From the NCBI RefSeq assembly GCF_018881655.1, contig NZ_JACVPX010000007.1, positions 112,243-176,242 of the forward strand: a stretch of 64,000 bases of DNA, given 5' to 3'. The DNA comes from Polynucleobacter sp. Tro8-14-1 (lineage in GTDB: Bacteria > Pseudomonadota > Gammaproteobacteria > Burkholderiales > Burkholderiaceae). The notes beneath the pieces are model-generated. The model saw only the letters and a list, made by a program, of their open reading frames with translations. It was not told the origin of the DNA and searched no databases. Both the position numbers and the translations under genes were made by a program. Position 1 is the stretch's first letter. Each line of letters begins with the position of its first letter. This document shows positions 25,130 through 35,427 of this stretch, piece after piece.

Positions 25130-27733
25130 ATGAGAATAGATAAATTAACAACCAAATTTCAAGAGGCCTTAAGTGAGGCCCAAAGTATCGCTTTAGCCAA
25201 AGATAACCAATATATTGAGCCTGCCCACTTGTTGCTGGCCATGTTGCGTGATTCCGATGGTGGCGCCAAGAGTTTATTGACTCGAGCAGGAGTCAATGTC
25301 CCTAGCCTTGAAAAAGGCGTAGAGAAAATCATCAGCAATCTCCCCGAAGTGCAAGGAACTAGTGGAGAAGTGCAGGTGGGCCGTGATTTAAGTAATTGGC
25401 TCAACCTATGTGAAAAAGAAGCCAATAAACGCAATGATCAATTTATTGCAGGCGAATTGTTTTTGCTTGTGGTGGCTGATGACAAGGGCGAGCTCGGTAA
25501 AGTGGCTCGTGAAAATGGATTAAATCGCAAATCGTTAGAAGCGGCTATTGATTTAGTGCGCGGAGGAGAATCAGTGAATAGTGCAGATGCTGAAGGCCAA
25601 CGTGAAGCCTTAAAGAAATACACAGTGGATTTAACTGAGCGCGCTCGTATGGGCAAGCTTGATCCAGTCATTGGGCGTGACGATGAGATTCGTCGCACCA
25701 TTCAGATCTTGCAACGTCGCGGTAAGAATAACCCTGTACTCATCGGTGAACCTGGTGTGGGCAAGACTGCCATCGTTGAGGGCTTAGCGCAGCGCATCGT
25801 TAATGGTGAAGTGCCTGAGACTCTGAAAAATAAGCGTGTCCTAGTCTTGGATATGGCCTTACTTCTAGCTGGCGCTAAGTACCGCGGTGAGTTCGAAGAG
25901 CGCTTGAAAGCAGTTCTCAGTGATGTCGCTAAAGATGAAGGTCAAACAATCATCTTTATTGATGAAATTCATACGATGGTAGGCGCTGGTAAGGGTGATG
26001 GTGCAATGGATGCTGGAAATATGCTCAAGCCTGCCTTGGCCCGCGGTGAATTACATTGCATTGGTGCAACTACCTTAGACGAATATCGTAAGTACATCGA
26101 AAAAGATCCAGCGTTGGAACGTCGTTTCCAAAAAGTGATGGTGGAGGAGCCTACCGTAGAGGCAACTATTGCCATCTTGCGAGGCCTTAAAGAGCGCTAT
26201 GAACTACATCATGGCATCGAAATTACTGATCCAGCGATTGTTGCGGCTGCTGAGTTATCGCATCGCTACATTACGGATCGTTTCTTGCCAGATAAGGCGA
26301 TCGACCTGATTGACGAAGCGGGTTCGCGTATTCGGATGGAGATTGATTCTAAGCCTGAAGTGATGGATAGGCTGGAGCGTCGTCTGATTCAATTAAAGAT
26401 TGAGCGCGAAGCGGTTAAGAAGGAGAAGGACGATGCTTCGCAAAAACGCCTAGGTCTCATTGAGGATGAAATTAAACGTCTGGGTGCTGAGTATGCTGAT
26501 TTAGAAGAGGTTTGGAAAGCAGAGAAGGGCGCTGTATTAGGCGCAGCTCAGCTGAAAGAGGAAATTGAAAAAGTAAGGGTAGATATTGCAAAGTTACAAC
26601 GCGATGGCAAGTTAGAGAAGGTTGCTGAATTGCAATATGGCAAGCTCCCCGAACTCGAAGCAAAACTGAAGTCTGCCGCAGCTGCCGAAGCTAAGGGTGA
26701 CAAAGATGGCGTATTGAAAAACAAGTTACTTCGCACTCAAGTTGGCGCAGAAGAAATTGCTGAAGTGGTTTCTCGTGCGACAGGTATTCCAGTTTCGAAG
26801 ATGATGCAGGGTGAGCGCGATAAGTTACTCAAGATGGAAGAGCTATTGCATAAGCGTGTAGTTGGTCAAGAAGAGGCCATTCGAGCAGTATCGGATGCTA
26901 TTCGTCGTTCACGTGCTGGCTTGGCTGAAGAGAATCGTCCTTATGGATCCTTCTTATTCCTTGGGCCTACCGGTGTTGGTAAGACTGAGCTCTGCAAAGC
27001 TCTGGCGGGCTTCTTGTTTGATAGCGAAGATCACCTCATTCGTATTGATATGAGTGAGTTTATGGAGAAGCATAGCGTGGCCCGTTTAATTGGCGCGCCT
27101 CCAGGTTATGTTGGTTACGAAGAGGGTGGTTATTTAACCGAGCAAGTTCGCCGTCATCCATATAGCGTGATCTTGTTTGATGAAATTGAGAAGGCTCACC
27201 CAGATGTATTTAATGTGCTCTTGCAGGTATTGGATGATGGTCGTCTAACTGATGGTCAAGGTCGTACCGTAGACTTTAAAAACACTGTCATCGTAATGAC
27301 TAGTAATATTGGATCACATTTGATTCAGTCGATGGTTGATAAGAAGCAAGCAGAGATTAAAGAGGCAGTATTCGAAGAACTAAAGAATCATTTCCGTCCT
27401 GAGTTCTTAAATCGTATTGACGAAATCGTAGTGTTCCATGGTTTGGATAAAGGCAATATCGCCAATATTGCGAAGATCTTGCTGAAGAACTTGTCAGATC
27501 GTTTGGCAAAAGTGGATATGCAACTTGAGGTCAGTGATGCCGCCTTGAATAAGATTGCTGAGGTGGGCTTTGATCCAGTCTTTGGAGCAAGGCCTCTGAA
27601 GCGGGCGATTCAGCAGCATATTGAGAACCCAGTCTCCAAGATGATTTTGGAAGGTAAGTTCGGACCCATGGATGTGGTACCTGTCGATGTAGATAAATCA
27701 GGTGAGTTTAGCTTTAGCCGTCAGGTTCATTAA
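25130..27733 (+). CDS. clpB: ATP-dependent disaggregase ClpB
   Basis: 867 residues. Two Clp N-terminal repeats (1-145), AAA-1 with Walker [14 protein letters not shown] near 206, a coiled-coil M domain (about 410-530, charge-rich), then AAA-2 with Walker [15 protein letters not shown] near 610 and the pore loop [13 protein letters not shown]. The C-terminal domain ends normally. ClpB rescues aggregated proteins together with DnaK. The start [18 protein letters not shown] is standard, with ACGGAGCTC upstream. Heat-shock control is supported by the sigma-32 promoter. Confidence 0.98.
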   Translation: MRIDKLTTKFQEALSEAQSIALAKDNQYIEPAHLLLAMLRDSDGGAKSLLTRAGVNVPSLEKGVEKIISNLPEVQGTSGEVQVGRDLSNWLNLCEKEANKRNDQFIAGELFLLVVADDKGELGKVARENGLNRKSLEAAIDLVRGGESVNSADAEGQREALKKYTVDLTERARMGKLDPVIGRDDEIRRTIQILQRRGKNNPVLIGEPGVGKTAIVEGLAQRIVNGEVPETLKNKRVLVLDMALLLAGAKYRGEFEERLKAVLSDVAKDEGQTIIFIDEIHTMVGAGKGDGAMDAGNMLKPALARGELHCIGATTLDEYRKYIEKDPALERRFQKVMVEEPTVEATIAILRGLKERYELHHGIEITDPAIVAAAELSHRYITDRFLPDKAIDLIDEAGSRIRMEIDSKPEVMDRLERRLIQLKIEREAVKKEKDDASQKRLGLIEDEIKRLGAEYADLEEVWKAEKGAVLGAAQLKEEIEKVRVDIAKLQRDGKLEKVAELQYGKLPELEAKLKSAAAAEAKGDKDGVLKNKLLRTQVGAEEIAEVVSRATGIPVSKMMQGERDKLLKMEELLHKRVVGQEEAIRAVSDAIRRSRAGLAEENRPYGSFLFLGPTGVGKTELCKALAGFLFDSEDHLIRIDMSEFMEKHSVARLIGAPPGYVGYEEGGYLTEQVRRHPYSVILFDEIEKAHPDVFNVLLQVLDDGRLTDGQGRTVDFKNTVIVMTSNIGSHLIQSMVDKKQAEIKEAVFEELKNHFRPEFLNRIDEIVVFHGLDKGNIANIAKILLKNLSDRLAKVDMQLEVSDAALNKIAEVGFDPVFGARPLKRAIQQHIENPVSKMILEGKFGPMDVVPVDVDKSGEFSFSRQVH

Positions 27734-27762
27734 GTAGTCCTAAGTAGCAAATACGTAGTTCA

Positions 27763-27778
27763 GCAGGAATATTCCTGC
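27763..27778. promoter_or_regulatory. Perfect 16-base palindrome between clpB and MFS gene
   Basis: GCAGGAATATTCCTGC sits 30 bases after the clpB stop and 17 bases before the next ATG. It has no T-run, so it is not a typical terminator. It could be an operator for the MFS gene or a hairpin near its ribosome site. Confidence 0.4.
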
Positions 27779-27795
27779 CCTAGTAAACTTGGTAC

Positions 27796-29028
27796 ATGAC
27801 TGTTGCGCTTAGTAGGCGTGCCAGTGATGTCCGGGTTATTAGTCTCATTAGCCTAGCTCACGGCAGCTCTCATTTCTTTCATTTAATCCTTCCTCCCATG
27901 TTCCCATGGTTGAAGGACGCTTTTTCCCTTAGTTATGCTGAGCTTGGCATGCTCATGTCAATATTCTTTGTAGTCTCTTGCATTGTGCAGGCTGCCTCCG
28001 GATTTTTGGTGGATCGTATCGGCGCAAGACCCGTACTGTTTGCTGGGCTTGCTTTGCTAGCGCTTGCAGCACTTACCTATTCACAAAGCACTAGTTATGC
28101 CATGTTGATTTTGGGTGCGGTAATTGCTGGTTGCGGTAATGGTATTTTTCATCCAGTTGATTACACGCTCATTAATCACAAAGTATCACCACCCAATCTT
28201 CCTTATGCCTATTCAATGCATGGAGTGACTGGATATTTAGGGTGGGCTGCTGCACCCACCTTTATGGTTGGGATTGCAGAGTTATCTGATTGGCGCATTG
28301 CCTTCTTATCTGCAGCGCTATTAGAGGTTTGTATCCTAGTGATTCTTTGGATGAATAAAAGCTATTTACTGGATAACGTCAAAGAGCGTCATGAAAATAG
28401 TTATGCAAGCGCTCAGGTTGCTAGGCTTGGCGTAGCACCTGAGAGTACATTCGCATTTCTGAAGCTCACTGGGGTTTGGTTATGCTGGATTTTCTTTTTC
28501 TTCAGCATGGCTTCTACTTCTAGCCTGCAATCATTTGCCCCTAGCGCGCTCTTTAAGCTTTACGAGATACCTTTAGATGTGGGAAGTTATTTCATTACCC
28601 TGCTGGCATTAGGAAGTGCTGGAGGAGTTTTATTTGGTGGATATTTAGCAGCCAAGTTGCAAGCTCCTGAGCGTATTGTGAGTTCTTGCTTATCTATTAC
28701 CGTAGCTATGTGTTTATTACTTGCTACTGGACTACTTTCCGCACAGATCATTCCCTATGTATTTTTTGCGCTGGGATTTGGATATGGTGTCGTAGCGCCT
28801 TCTCGAGATCTCATGGTGAAGCAGGCAACCCCTAAGGGAGTGGCGGGTCGCGTTTATGGGATTGTCTATTCAGGAATTGATTTAGGAGCAGCGGTTGGCC
28901 CATTTATCTTTGGCTTCTTTATGGACGCCGGTCTTCCTAAGGCCTTGTTTATTGGAATTGCCCTATTCCAATTGATGATCATTCCTACCGTCTTTAAGGT
29001 GTCATCGAGCACACAGAGTAGAGTCTAA
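27796..29028 (+). CDS. MFS transporter, Fsr/NarK-like efflux type
   Basis: 410 residues with about 12 membrane spans. The region SLAHGSSHFFHLILPPMFPWLKDAF and the motif GFLVDRIGARPVLFAGL resemble the fosmidomycin-resistance (Fsr) group of MFS exporters. The second half repeats the fold with SRDLMVKQATPKGVAGRVYGIVYSG. Substrate is unknown. The ribosome site is poor. Its end overlaps the convergent pxpA by four bases. Confidence 0.8.
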   Translation: MTVALSRRASDVRVISLISLAHGSSHFFHLILPPMFPWLKDAFSLSYAELGMLMSIFFVVSCIVQAASGFLVDRIGARPVLFAGLALLALAALTYSQSTSYAMLILGAVIAGCGNGIFHPVDYTLINHKVSPPNLPYAYSMHGVTGYLGWAAAPTFMVGIAELSDWRIAFLSAALLEVCILVILWMNKSYLLDNVKERHENSYASAQVARLGVAPESTFAFLKLTGVWLCWIFFFFSMASTSSLQSFAPSALFKLYEIPLDVGSYFITLLALGSAGGVLFGGYLAAKLQAPERIVSSCLSITVAMCLLLATGLLSAQIIPYVFFALGFGYGVVAPSRDLMVKQATPKGVAGRVYGIVYSGIDLGAAVGPFIFGFFMDAGLPKALFIGIALFQLMIIPTVFKVSSSTQSRV

Positions 29029-29747
29029 GAGAGTTCCGCTTTAATTTTTTTAGCAAATTCAATGGCATGTGGGTTATCCCCATGAATGCAGAGCGTATCC
29101 GCTTGAATTGAAACTTCACTACCGTCGATCGCTATCACTTTTCCAGTTTGTGACATTCCCAATACCTGCTTGAGTGCCGCCGATTCATCTTCAATCATTG
29201 CGCCCACTTGGCCGCGTGGCACCAAAAACCCTTCTTTTGAGTATCTGCGATCCGCAAATACTTCCTGCCACACGGGAATATCGAGTTCATTAGCAGCATC
29301 AACTAAACAACTTCCCGCTAATCCATACAAAATGACATCGTTACCAAGATCTTTCACCGCTCTAGCAACCCCTCGGGCAAGTTTCATATCCCTTGCGGCT
29401 TGGTTATATAAAGCGCCGTGTGGTTTCACGTGATGCAGTTTTTTGCCTACCGCTTGAACAAATGCTTGTAAGGCACCTGCTTGATACAATACATAGTTAT
29501 AGGCATCTTGTTCGGAGATAGCCATTTCTCGTCTGCCAAATCCTTCTAAATCAGGAAGGCCGGGATGTGCGCCAATATGAACCTTTTTTTGCGTTGCGAG
29601 TCCAACTAATTTTTTCATACGGGCGGGATCACCAGCATGCCAGCCGCAGGCGATATTGGTGGAGGTAATGTAGTCAAGCAAGAGGGCATCATTGCCCATT
29701 TCCCAAGCTCCGAATCCTTCGCCCATATCACTATTTATATCCATCAC
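29025..29747 (-). CDS. pxpA: 5-oxoprolinase subunit A (LamB/YcsF family)
   Basis: 240 residues: DINSDMGEGFGAWEMGNDALLLDYITSTNIACGWHAGDP, then HIGAHPGLPDLEGFGRREM and HVKPHGALYNQA, all hallmarks of the family. With PxpB and PxpC it hydrolyses 5-oxo-L-proline to glutamate using ATP. Its ATG overlaps the stop of the pxpBC fusion by four bases (ATGA), so the two are co-translated. Confidence 0.95.
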   Translation of the reverse strand: MMDINSDMGEGFGAWEMGNDALLLDYITSTNIACGWHAGDPARMKKLVGLATQKKVHIGAHPGLPDLEGFGRREMAISEQDAYNYVLYQAGALQAFVQAVGKKLHHVKPHGALYNQAARDMKLARGVARAVKDLGNDVILYGLAGSCLVDAANELDIPVWQEVFADRRYSKEGFLVPRGQVGAMIEDESAALKQVLGMSQTGKVIAIDGSEVSIQADTLCIHGDNPHAIEFAKKIKAELS

Positions 29748-31486
29748 GCTTTTCCAGTAGTTTGAATCATGGTTTGAATTGAGTGCATCGTTGCATCTTG
29801 TAACTTTAATGCTTCTGCATTGATGCGATCCGCCTCTTCAAGATCAATTGGCATCAATTGAATTTTATTACCTGGTTTCAGTTGCGCTAACTTCACAAGA
29901 TCTGCGCGAATAACTTCTGCGAGGCGCGGGTATCCTCCCGTAGTTTGATGTTCTGCCAACATGACGATTGGCTCTTGAGATGGTGGAAATTGCACAGTTC
30001 CGAATGTGATTGCTTGAGAGGGGATATGAGGTAAATCTTTTTTAAGTTTGAAGTTACTTTGTAAGCGCACACCCATACGGTTACTTTGATTGCTCACAGT
30101 CCAAATGGTAGACCAAAATAATTCTCGGTCTTTTTCTGGTAAAAAAGATATGTGAGGCCCTGCTAAGCAATTGATGTGCGTTACGGAGTTTGCAGGGTGG
30201 AAAGGTGATCTCACATGCCATTTTGGGAAGCATGGCAACAGACCAGATTTATAAAGGGACTTTAGGAATGGTGAGCTCAGAGGTGCTTTGACATCGGAAA
30301 GCAAAAGTACATCACCCTTTTCTAAGCGCTTCGGACCGATATCAGCACTGATGTGAGAGCCTGCCCGACCTAAAATTTTAGGAAGCTCAAGACCTCCCCC
30401 AATAGCCAGCACTACTCTAAAACCCAAATTGAATGAAGAAAATTTGAGGGTATTTCCCTTTGCCAACCATACTGGCCGATTGCCTGGAATACGTTGGCCA
30501 TCCACAATACCTTCGCAGGAGGCGCCAACCCAAGCTACACAGCACGCTTCGTGGAAAAGCAGTGTGGGTCCGGTAGAGGTCATTTCAATGGCGGCAGTTT
30601 CTGGTGAATTGCCAACCATTGCATTCGCTAGATGAAGCGAATCAAGGTCACACGCGCCCCCGGGTCCCACGGCCCAGTGAGATAAATTTTCACGAGGATT
30701 ATCTTGAATGGTACTGAATGTCCCAGCCTGCAATACTTCAATACTGGCATTGCCTTCATCGGGTTTCGGTGCGCGAAGAATTTCAGATGAGGGTTGATTT
30801 TGATCTAGCTGTTTAAATTCATCTAAGGAGATTTCATGAATTTCCATTTGATCGCCCGCCATAAATAATCCTGGCGGATTTTTTTGAATATCAAACAATG
30901 TATTGGGCGATCTGCCGATGATATTCCAGCCACCCGGTGTAGTACGCGGATATATGGCTGTTTGTAGTTCTGCAATCGCAACGCTTCCTTTGGGCACTGA
31001 TGGTCTAGGAGAGCTGAGTCGGGGTAGACGCAATTTCGGATTCAGCCCGCTGAAATAGGTAAAGCCGGGCATGAATCCAAGAATGTCAGCGGTGTAGAGG
31101 CTATCTTTGTGTATGCTGATGACCTCTTCAGTAGTTAGCTTACAAGCCTTGGCGATTGTCATTAAATCCAAAGCTACATCAGGGTGATAGCAAACCTGAA
31201 TACGATGCGTAGTACTTAGCTCTGACTGAATCCTTTTTTGCTTGAGGAATTTCTCCCCCAGCTTTTCTAATTCATCAATAGCGCGCCTGCGAACGACGCT
31301 GGGGTTATCTGAGGAGTACTTCAGTTGCACAATCAAAGACTCTAGTCCGGGGATAATTTCGCCTGCCCATTCTGGCTTATTCGCAAAAAGGAGCTTACTG
31401 ATTCCATGGATCTCACTTAAAGGATTCGGTGATTTCGAAAAATCTGCCAAAACACTGTGATCGCCAATTAGTGTGCAATGCATCAT
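29744..31486 (-). CDS. pxpBC: 5-oxoprolinase subunits B and C, fused (KipI-KipA)
   Basis: 580 residues. The N-terminal 1-220 is the PxpB/KipI domain (TADILGFMPGFTYFSGLNPKLRLPR, VPKGSVAIAELQTAIYPRTTPGGWNIIGRSP). From about 245 the PxpC/KipA domain begins (EVLQAGTFSTIQDNPRENLSHWAVGPGGACD). In E. coli and Bacillus these are separate proteins; the one-chain form is known from allophanate hydrolase-like members. The final 60 residues include AEHQTTGGYPRLAEVI, a core KipA motif. It is divergent from the MFS gene at 31593. Confidence 0.92.
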   Translation of the reverse strand: MMHCTLIGDHSVLADFSKSPNPLSEIHGISKLLFANKPEWAGEIIPGLESLIVQLKYSSDNPSVVRRRAIDELEKLGEKFLKQKRIQSELSTTHRIQVCYHPDVALDLMTIAKACKLTTEEVISIHKDSLYTADILGFMPGFTYFSGLNPKLRLPRLSSPRPSVPKGSVAIAELQTAIYPRTTPGGWNIIGRSPNTLFDIQKNPPGLFMAGDQMEIHEISLDEFKQLDQNQPSSEILRAPKPDEGNASIEVLQAGTFSTIQDNPRENLSHWAVGPGGACDLDSLHLANAMVGNSPETAAIEMTSTGPTLLFHEACCVAWVGASCEGIVDGQRIPGNRPVWLAKGNTLKFSSFNLGFRVVLAIGGGLELPKILGRAGSHISADIGPKRLEKGDVLLLSDVKAPLSSPFLKSLYKSGLLPCFPKWHVRSPFHPANSVTHINCLAGPHISFLPEKDRELFWSTIWTVSNQSNRMGVRLQSNFKLKKDLPHIPSQAITFGTVQFPPSQEPIVMLAEHQTTGGYPRLAEVIRADLVKLAQLKPGNKIQLMPIDLEEADRINAEALKLQDATMHSIQTMIQTTGKA

Positions 31487-31592
31487 GAAAAGATATTAAG
31501 GGTTTTCTCTAGTTTGCCCTGTGGGCGCAATATTTGAGTTATAAAGATGCTACTCATTCAATAATTTAAAGCCTAAAAATAAAGGAGACAAA

Positions 31593-32855
31593 GTGAGTCA
31601 ACAAACAGATACTAGTCTGACCGGTTTTTATAAAGTCATGAACCCTAAAGAGAAAAAAACCTTTTGGGGTTGTTTCTTGGGCTGGGCTTTGGACGGCATG
31701 GATTTCATGATTTACCCTCTGGTGATTGGCACCATTATTGCAGTATGGCAGGTGGACCGCGGAATGGCTGGTCTTGCTGTGACGGGTACGCTCTTGGCAT
31801 CCGCATTTGGTGGCTGGTTTGCTGGTTACTTAGCTGATCGTATAGGTCGCGTTAGAACTTTGCAGTTCACTATTCTTTGGTTTTCTAGCTTTAGTTTGAT
31901 CTGTGCATTTACCCAAGACTTCAATCAATTGATGGTTGCACGCGCATTACTTGGCTTTGGCTTTGGTGGTGAGTGGGCTGCTGGTGCGGTGTTAATGGGT
32001 GAAACGATTCGTGCAGAATATCGTGGCCGTGCAGTGGGTACCGTCCAATCTGCCTGGGCAATTGGTTGGGGTGCTGCAGTACTCTTACAAGCGATTATGT
32101 TTAGCCTGCTTCCGCCTGATATGGCTTGGCGTGCAATGTTCGTAGCTGGCTTCTTCCCTGCTGTTCTTTTGTTATACATTCGTCGCCATGTCGAAGAGCC
32201 AACAATTGCTAAGCTTGCTCGTGAAAAAGTAGTAGCAGCAGGCCAATCACCCTCCATTCTAGAAATCTTTAAACCTGGTTTATTGAAGACTACGATTTGG
32301 GCTTCATTACTCACGATGGGTGCACAAGGTGGTTACTATGCAATTACCACTTGGGTTCCTACATTCCTCAAGACGGAGCGTAAATTGACGGTAGTTGGCT
32401 CTACTGGTTATTTAGCATTTCTTATTGCGGGTAGTTTTATAGGCTACTTGGTTGGCGCGTGGATGGCTGACCGATTTGGCCGTCGGAAATTATTTATCAC
32501 CTTTTCAATTGGCGCGATTGTCTTGGTTCTGGCATATACCCAGCTAGAAATCACAAATGAAATGATGATGTGGCTCGGCTTCCCATTGGGATTCTTTGCT
32601 AGTGGATATTTTTCCGGTATGGGCGCTTTCTTGACAGAGTTATTTCCAACTCGCTTACGTGGATCCGGACAAGGCTTTTGCTATAACTTTGGTCGCGGAA
32701 TTGGCGCTTTATTTCCAGCCTTAGTGGGATATTTTTCAGCGCAATATGGATTGGCAATGGCAATTGCTATTTTTGCTGTAATTGCTTACGGAGTTTTCTT
32801 GATCGCTGCTATTGTGCTTCCGGAAACACGTGGTCGCGAGTTACAAGCAAACTAA
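31593..32855 (+). CDS. MFS transporter, organic-acid/sugar-acid type
   Basis: 420 residues with about 12 spans. The first cytosolic loop reads GYLADRIGRVRTLQFTI, and LLGFGFGGEWAAGAVLMGE and GSFIGYLVGAWMADRFGRRKLF follow; this pattern is shared by the SHS/AAHS group of acid carriers. WALDGMDFMIYPLVIGTI in the first span fits the same group. Start GTG at 31593 with AAAGGAGA upstream. The amidohydrolase gene 15 bases downstream suggests that the two handle the same compound. Confidence 0.85.
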   Translation: MSQQTDTSLTGFYKVMNPKEKKTFWGCFLGWALDGMDFMIYPLVIGTIIAVWQVDRGMAGLAVTGTLLASAFGGWFAGYLADRIGRVRTLQFTILWFSSFSLICAFTQDFNQLMVARALLGFGFGGEWAAGAVLMGETIRAEYRGRAVGTVQSAWAIGWGAAVLLQAIMFSLLPPDMAWRAMFVAGFFPAVLLLYIRRHVEEPTIAKLAREKVVAAGQSPSILEIFKPGLLKTTIWASLLTMGAQGGYYAITTWVPTFLKTERKLTVVGSTGYLAFLIAGSFIGYLVGAWMADRFGRRKLFITFSIGAIVLVLAYTQLEITNEMMMWLGFPLGFFASGYFSGMGAFLTELFPTRLRGSGQGFCYNFGRGIGALFPALVGYFSAQYGLAMAIAIFAVIAYGVFLIAAIVLPETRGRELQAN

Positions 32856-32870
32856 ATAAAGATCCTAACG

Positions 32871-33734
32871 TTGGAAAAAGATATTCCGTTTTGCCCAGGG
32901 CCGCCCGAACATCAAGGCGGTCCTTTTCCTTTTGTGATGCCTAAAGGTGCGGTCGATACACACGCCCATGTGATAAGCGCTGCCAGTCTCGTTCCTGGCC
33001 GCTCTTACACTGCGCCAGAAGTAACGGGTGAGCAATATATAGAAATGCTCGATGAGGTGGGTATGACCTATGGTGTTTTGATTCAGGTCAGCGTCAATGG
33101 GCAAGACAATGAGCCCATGCTAAGAGTGTTAGACCAACACCCCAAGCGGTTGCGGGGAGTAGCGGTCCCATTGCTTGGGCAGCCCGATGCTTACTATCAA
33201 AATATGAAAGATAGGGGTGTAGTAGGAATTCGAGTCAACGTCATGTTTGCTGGTGGTGGTCTAGATCTATCAAACCTAGAAGAATGCGATGCGCTTGCTC
33301 GAGACTGGGGATGGCATATTCAGTTCTTATTAGATGCAAATGATTTGCCCGCTCTGATGCCGCGCATGCAAAAGATGAAATCTACTTTAGTCATTGATCA
33401 CATGGGTTTCCTGAAAACTTCAGTCGGCGTTCATTCCCCTGGGTTTATGGCATTGGTGGAATTGGTGCGCGAGCGAGCTTGGGTAAAAGTATCGGGTGCT
33501 TATCGCTTGAGTGAAAAATACCCCGGCTATCATAATGTGGTTCCTTATGCAAAGGCATTGATTGAGGCTGCGCCCAATCGCTGTATTTGGGGATCGGATT
33601 GGCCGCATGTTGCAACGTGGGGGAATATGCCTACCATTGCACAATTATTGGATTGTTTCGCTTTATATGCTCCTAATGAGGCAATTCGTAAGCAAATCTT
33701 GTGCGACAACCCTCAGCGTCTATACGGGTTTTAA
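32871..33734 (+). CDS. Amidohydrolase family protein (PDC hydrolase-like, COG3618)
   Basis: 287 residues of TIM-barrel metal hydrolases. Seen: KGAVDTHAHVISA near residue 25, LRGVAVPLLG, LVIDHMGFL near 168, and RCIWGSDWPHVATWG near 237. This pattern resembles 2-pyrone-4,6-dicarboxylate lactonase (LigI) and related lactonases. Substrate is unproven. The start is TTG at 32871, 15 bases after the MFS gene, which makes a carrier-hydrolase pair likely. Confidence 0.85.
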   Translation: MEKDIPFCPGPPEHQGGPFPFVMPKGAVDTHAHVISAASLVPGRSYTAPEVTGEQYIEMLDEVGMTYGVLIQVSVNGQDNEPMLRVLDQHPKRLRGVAVPLLGQPDAYYQNMKDRGVVGIRVNVMFAGGGLDLSNLEECDALARDWGWHIQFLLDANDLPALMPRMQKMKSTLVIDHMGFLKTSVGVHSPGFMALVELVRERAWVKVSGAYRLSEKYPGYHNVVPYAKALIEAAPNRCIWGSDWPHVATWGNMPTIAQLLDCFALYAPNEAIRKQILCDNPQRLYGF

Positions 33735-33943
33735 TTACCCATACCTAGCACTTTCTTTTTCATAATATGAAACTTCATTACGCTGCGTAAAATCCAGCGC
33801 AACATCTAGCCCTATATTCCATTCCAAGAAGTGAATAAATATTCCACATAGTAAAAATATATATATAAGTTATTGAATTTAAATAACTAAATATTTTGAA
33901 AAATATCTTAAATTCCTCTTGCCTGCTTTTTTGAACTGTCTAA

Positions 33944-33984
33944 ACTCTTATATAAGACATAAGACTGAATTCAGTCTTAAGAGT
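33944..33984 (+). promoter_or_regulatory. Perfect 18-base palindrome and outer arms before aceA
   Basis: AAGACTGAATTCAGTCTT (33961-33978) is a perfect palindrome, flanked by ACTCTTA (33944-33950) and TAAGAGT (33978-33984). A TTGAAC (33931) and TATAAG (33951) could be promoter boxes but are only 14 bases apart. Position 47 bases before the ATG fits an operator or a leader hairpin of isocitrate lyase. The regulator is unknown. Confidence 0.5.
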
Positions 33985-34025
33985 CCTCAAATTTAGAAGT
34001 ACTTGTTTAACTTAGGGAGAAAAAC

Positions 34026-35324
34026 ATGGCAGATCGCAAAGCAGAAATCGCAGCACTACAAAAAGACTGGGATACCAATCCACGCTGGAAAGGTATTACT
34101 CGTGGCTATACGGCTGAGGACGTAGTGCGTCTTCGCGGTTCATTGAAAATTGAGCACACTTTAGCTAAGCATGGCGCTGAGCGTCTTTGGGAATTAGTAA
34201 ATAACGAAGCTTACGTTAACTGTTTAGGTGCTTTGACTGGTGGTCAAGCAATGCAACAAGTTAAAGCTGGTGTACAAGCTATTTACTTGTCAGGCTGGCA
34301 AGTAGCTGCTGACGGTAACTCTTACGCAGCGATGTACCCAGACCAATCTTTATATCCAGTAGATTCAGTTCCTAAGATGGTTGAGCGTATTAATAACTCA
34401 TTCCAACGCGCTGATGAAATTCAAACAGCTAAAGGTATCAACAAAGGTGATGCAGGTTACATTGAGTATTTCGCTCCAATCGTTGCTGATGCTGAAGCTG
34501 GTTTCGGCGGTGTATTGAATGCATTTGAATTAAGCAAAGCGTTGATCAAGCAGGGCGCTGCTGGCGTTCACTTTGAAGATCAATTATCTTCCGTTAAGAA
34601 GTGTGGTCACTTAGGCGGTAAGGTATTGTTACCTACTGCTGAGTCAGTTCAGAAGTTGATCTCTGCACGTTTGGCTGCTGATGTGATGGGTGTTTCAACT
34701 ATCATCTTGGCCCGTACTGATGCTGAAGCTGCTGACTTGTTGACTTCTGATTATGACGCGAATGACAAGCCATTCTTGACGGGCGAACGCACGCCAGAAG
34801 GTTTCTACAAAACACGTAAAGGCTTGGATCAAGCGATCTCACGTGGTTTGGCATATGCTGCTTACGCCGACATGGTTTGGTGTGAAACTGGTACCCCTGA
34901 TCTTGATTTTGCTCGTCAATTTGCTGAAGCAATTCGTGCGAAGTTCCCAGGCAAGATGTTGGCTTACAACTGCTCACCATCTTTCAACTGGAAGAAGAAC
35001 TTAGATGATGCAACTATTGCTAAATTCCAACGTGAATTAGGTGCAATGGGTTACAAGTATCAGTTCATCACATTGGCTGGTATCCACTCTATGTGGTACA
35101 ACATGTTCGACTTGGCTCAAGACTACATGCAGCGCGGTATGACTGCATACATCGAGAAGGTACAGGAGCCAGAATTTGCTGCTCGTGACCGTGGATACAC
35201 ATTCGTTTCACATCAGCAAGAGGTTGGTACTGGTTACTTTGATGATGTAACGACTGTTATCCAAGGTGGTAAGTCTTCTGTAACGGCATTGACTGGTTCT
35301 ACTGAAGAAGAGCAGTTCCATTAA
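34026..35324 (+). CDS. aceA: Isocitrate lyase
   Basis: 432 residues. Catalytic cysteine loop [10 protein letters not shown] near residue 195; preceding [17 protein letters not shown] has the metal-binding aspartates; and [17 protein letters not shown] lies near 315. It splits isocitrate to glyoxylate and succinate, the first glyoxylate-shunt step. The ATG has TTAGGGAGA upstream. Third-base use is strongly biased toward T and A with few rare codons, which suggests high expression. Malate synthase is not in the window. Confidence 0.98.
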   Translation: MADRKAEIAALQKDWDTNPRWKGITRGYTAEDVVRLRGSLKIEHTLAKHGAERLWELVNNEAYVNCLGALTGGQAMQQVKAGVQAIYLSGWQVAADGNSYAAMYPDQSLYPVDSVPKMVERINNSFQRADEIQTAKGINKGDAGYIEYFAPIVADAEAGFGGVLNAFELSKALIKQGAAGVHFEDQLSSVKKCGHLGGKVLLPTAESVQKLISARLAADVMGVSTIILARTDAEAADLLTSDYDANDKPFLTGERTPEGFYKTRKGLDQAISRGLAYAAYADMVWCETGTPDLDFARQFAEAIRAKFPGKMLAYNCSPSFNWKKNLDDATIAKFQRELGAMGYKYQFITLAGIHSMWYNMFDLAQDYMQRGMTAYIEKVQEPEFAARDRGYTFVSHQQEVGTGYFDDVTTVIQGGKSSVTALTGSTEEEQFH

Positions 35325-35368
35325 GAATCCCTAAGTAGTGCGTTGTAAGCAGTAGCACCATACTGCCG

Positions 35369-35411
35369 CGGCACCTAAATGACCCCACAAGGGTGACTTA
35401 GGTGCCGTTTT
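35369..35411 (+). terminator. Terminator after aceA
   Basis: CGGCACCTAA pairs with TTAGGTGCCG across an inner ACCC/GGGT helix, followed by TTTTCGTTT. It lies 45 bases after the aceA stop. Confidence 0.8.
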
Positions 35412-35427
35412 CGTTTACATTCTTCAA

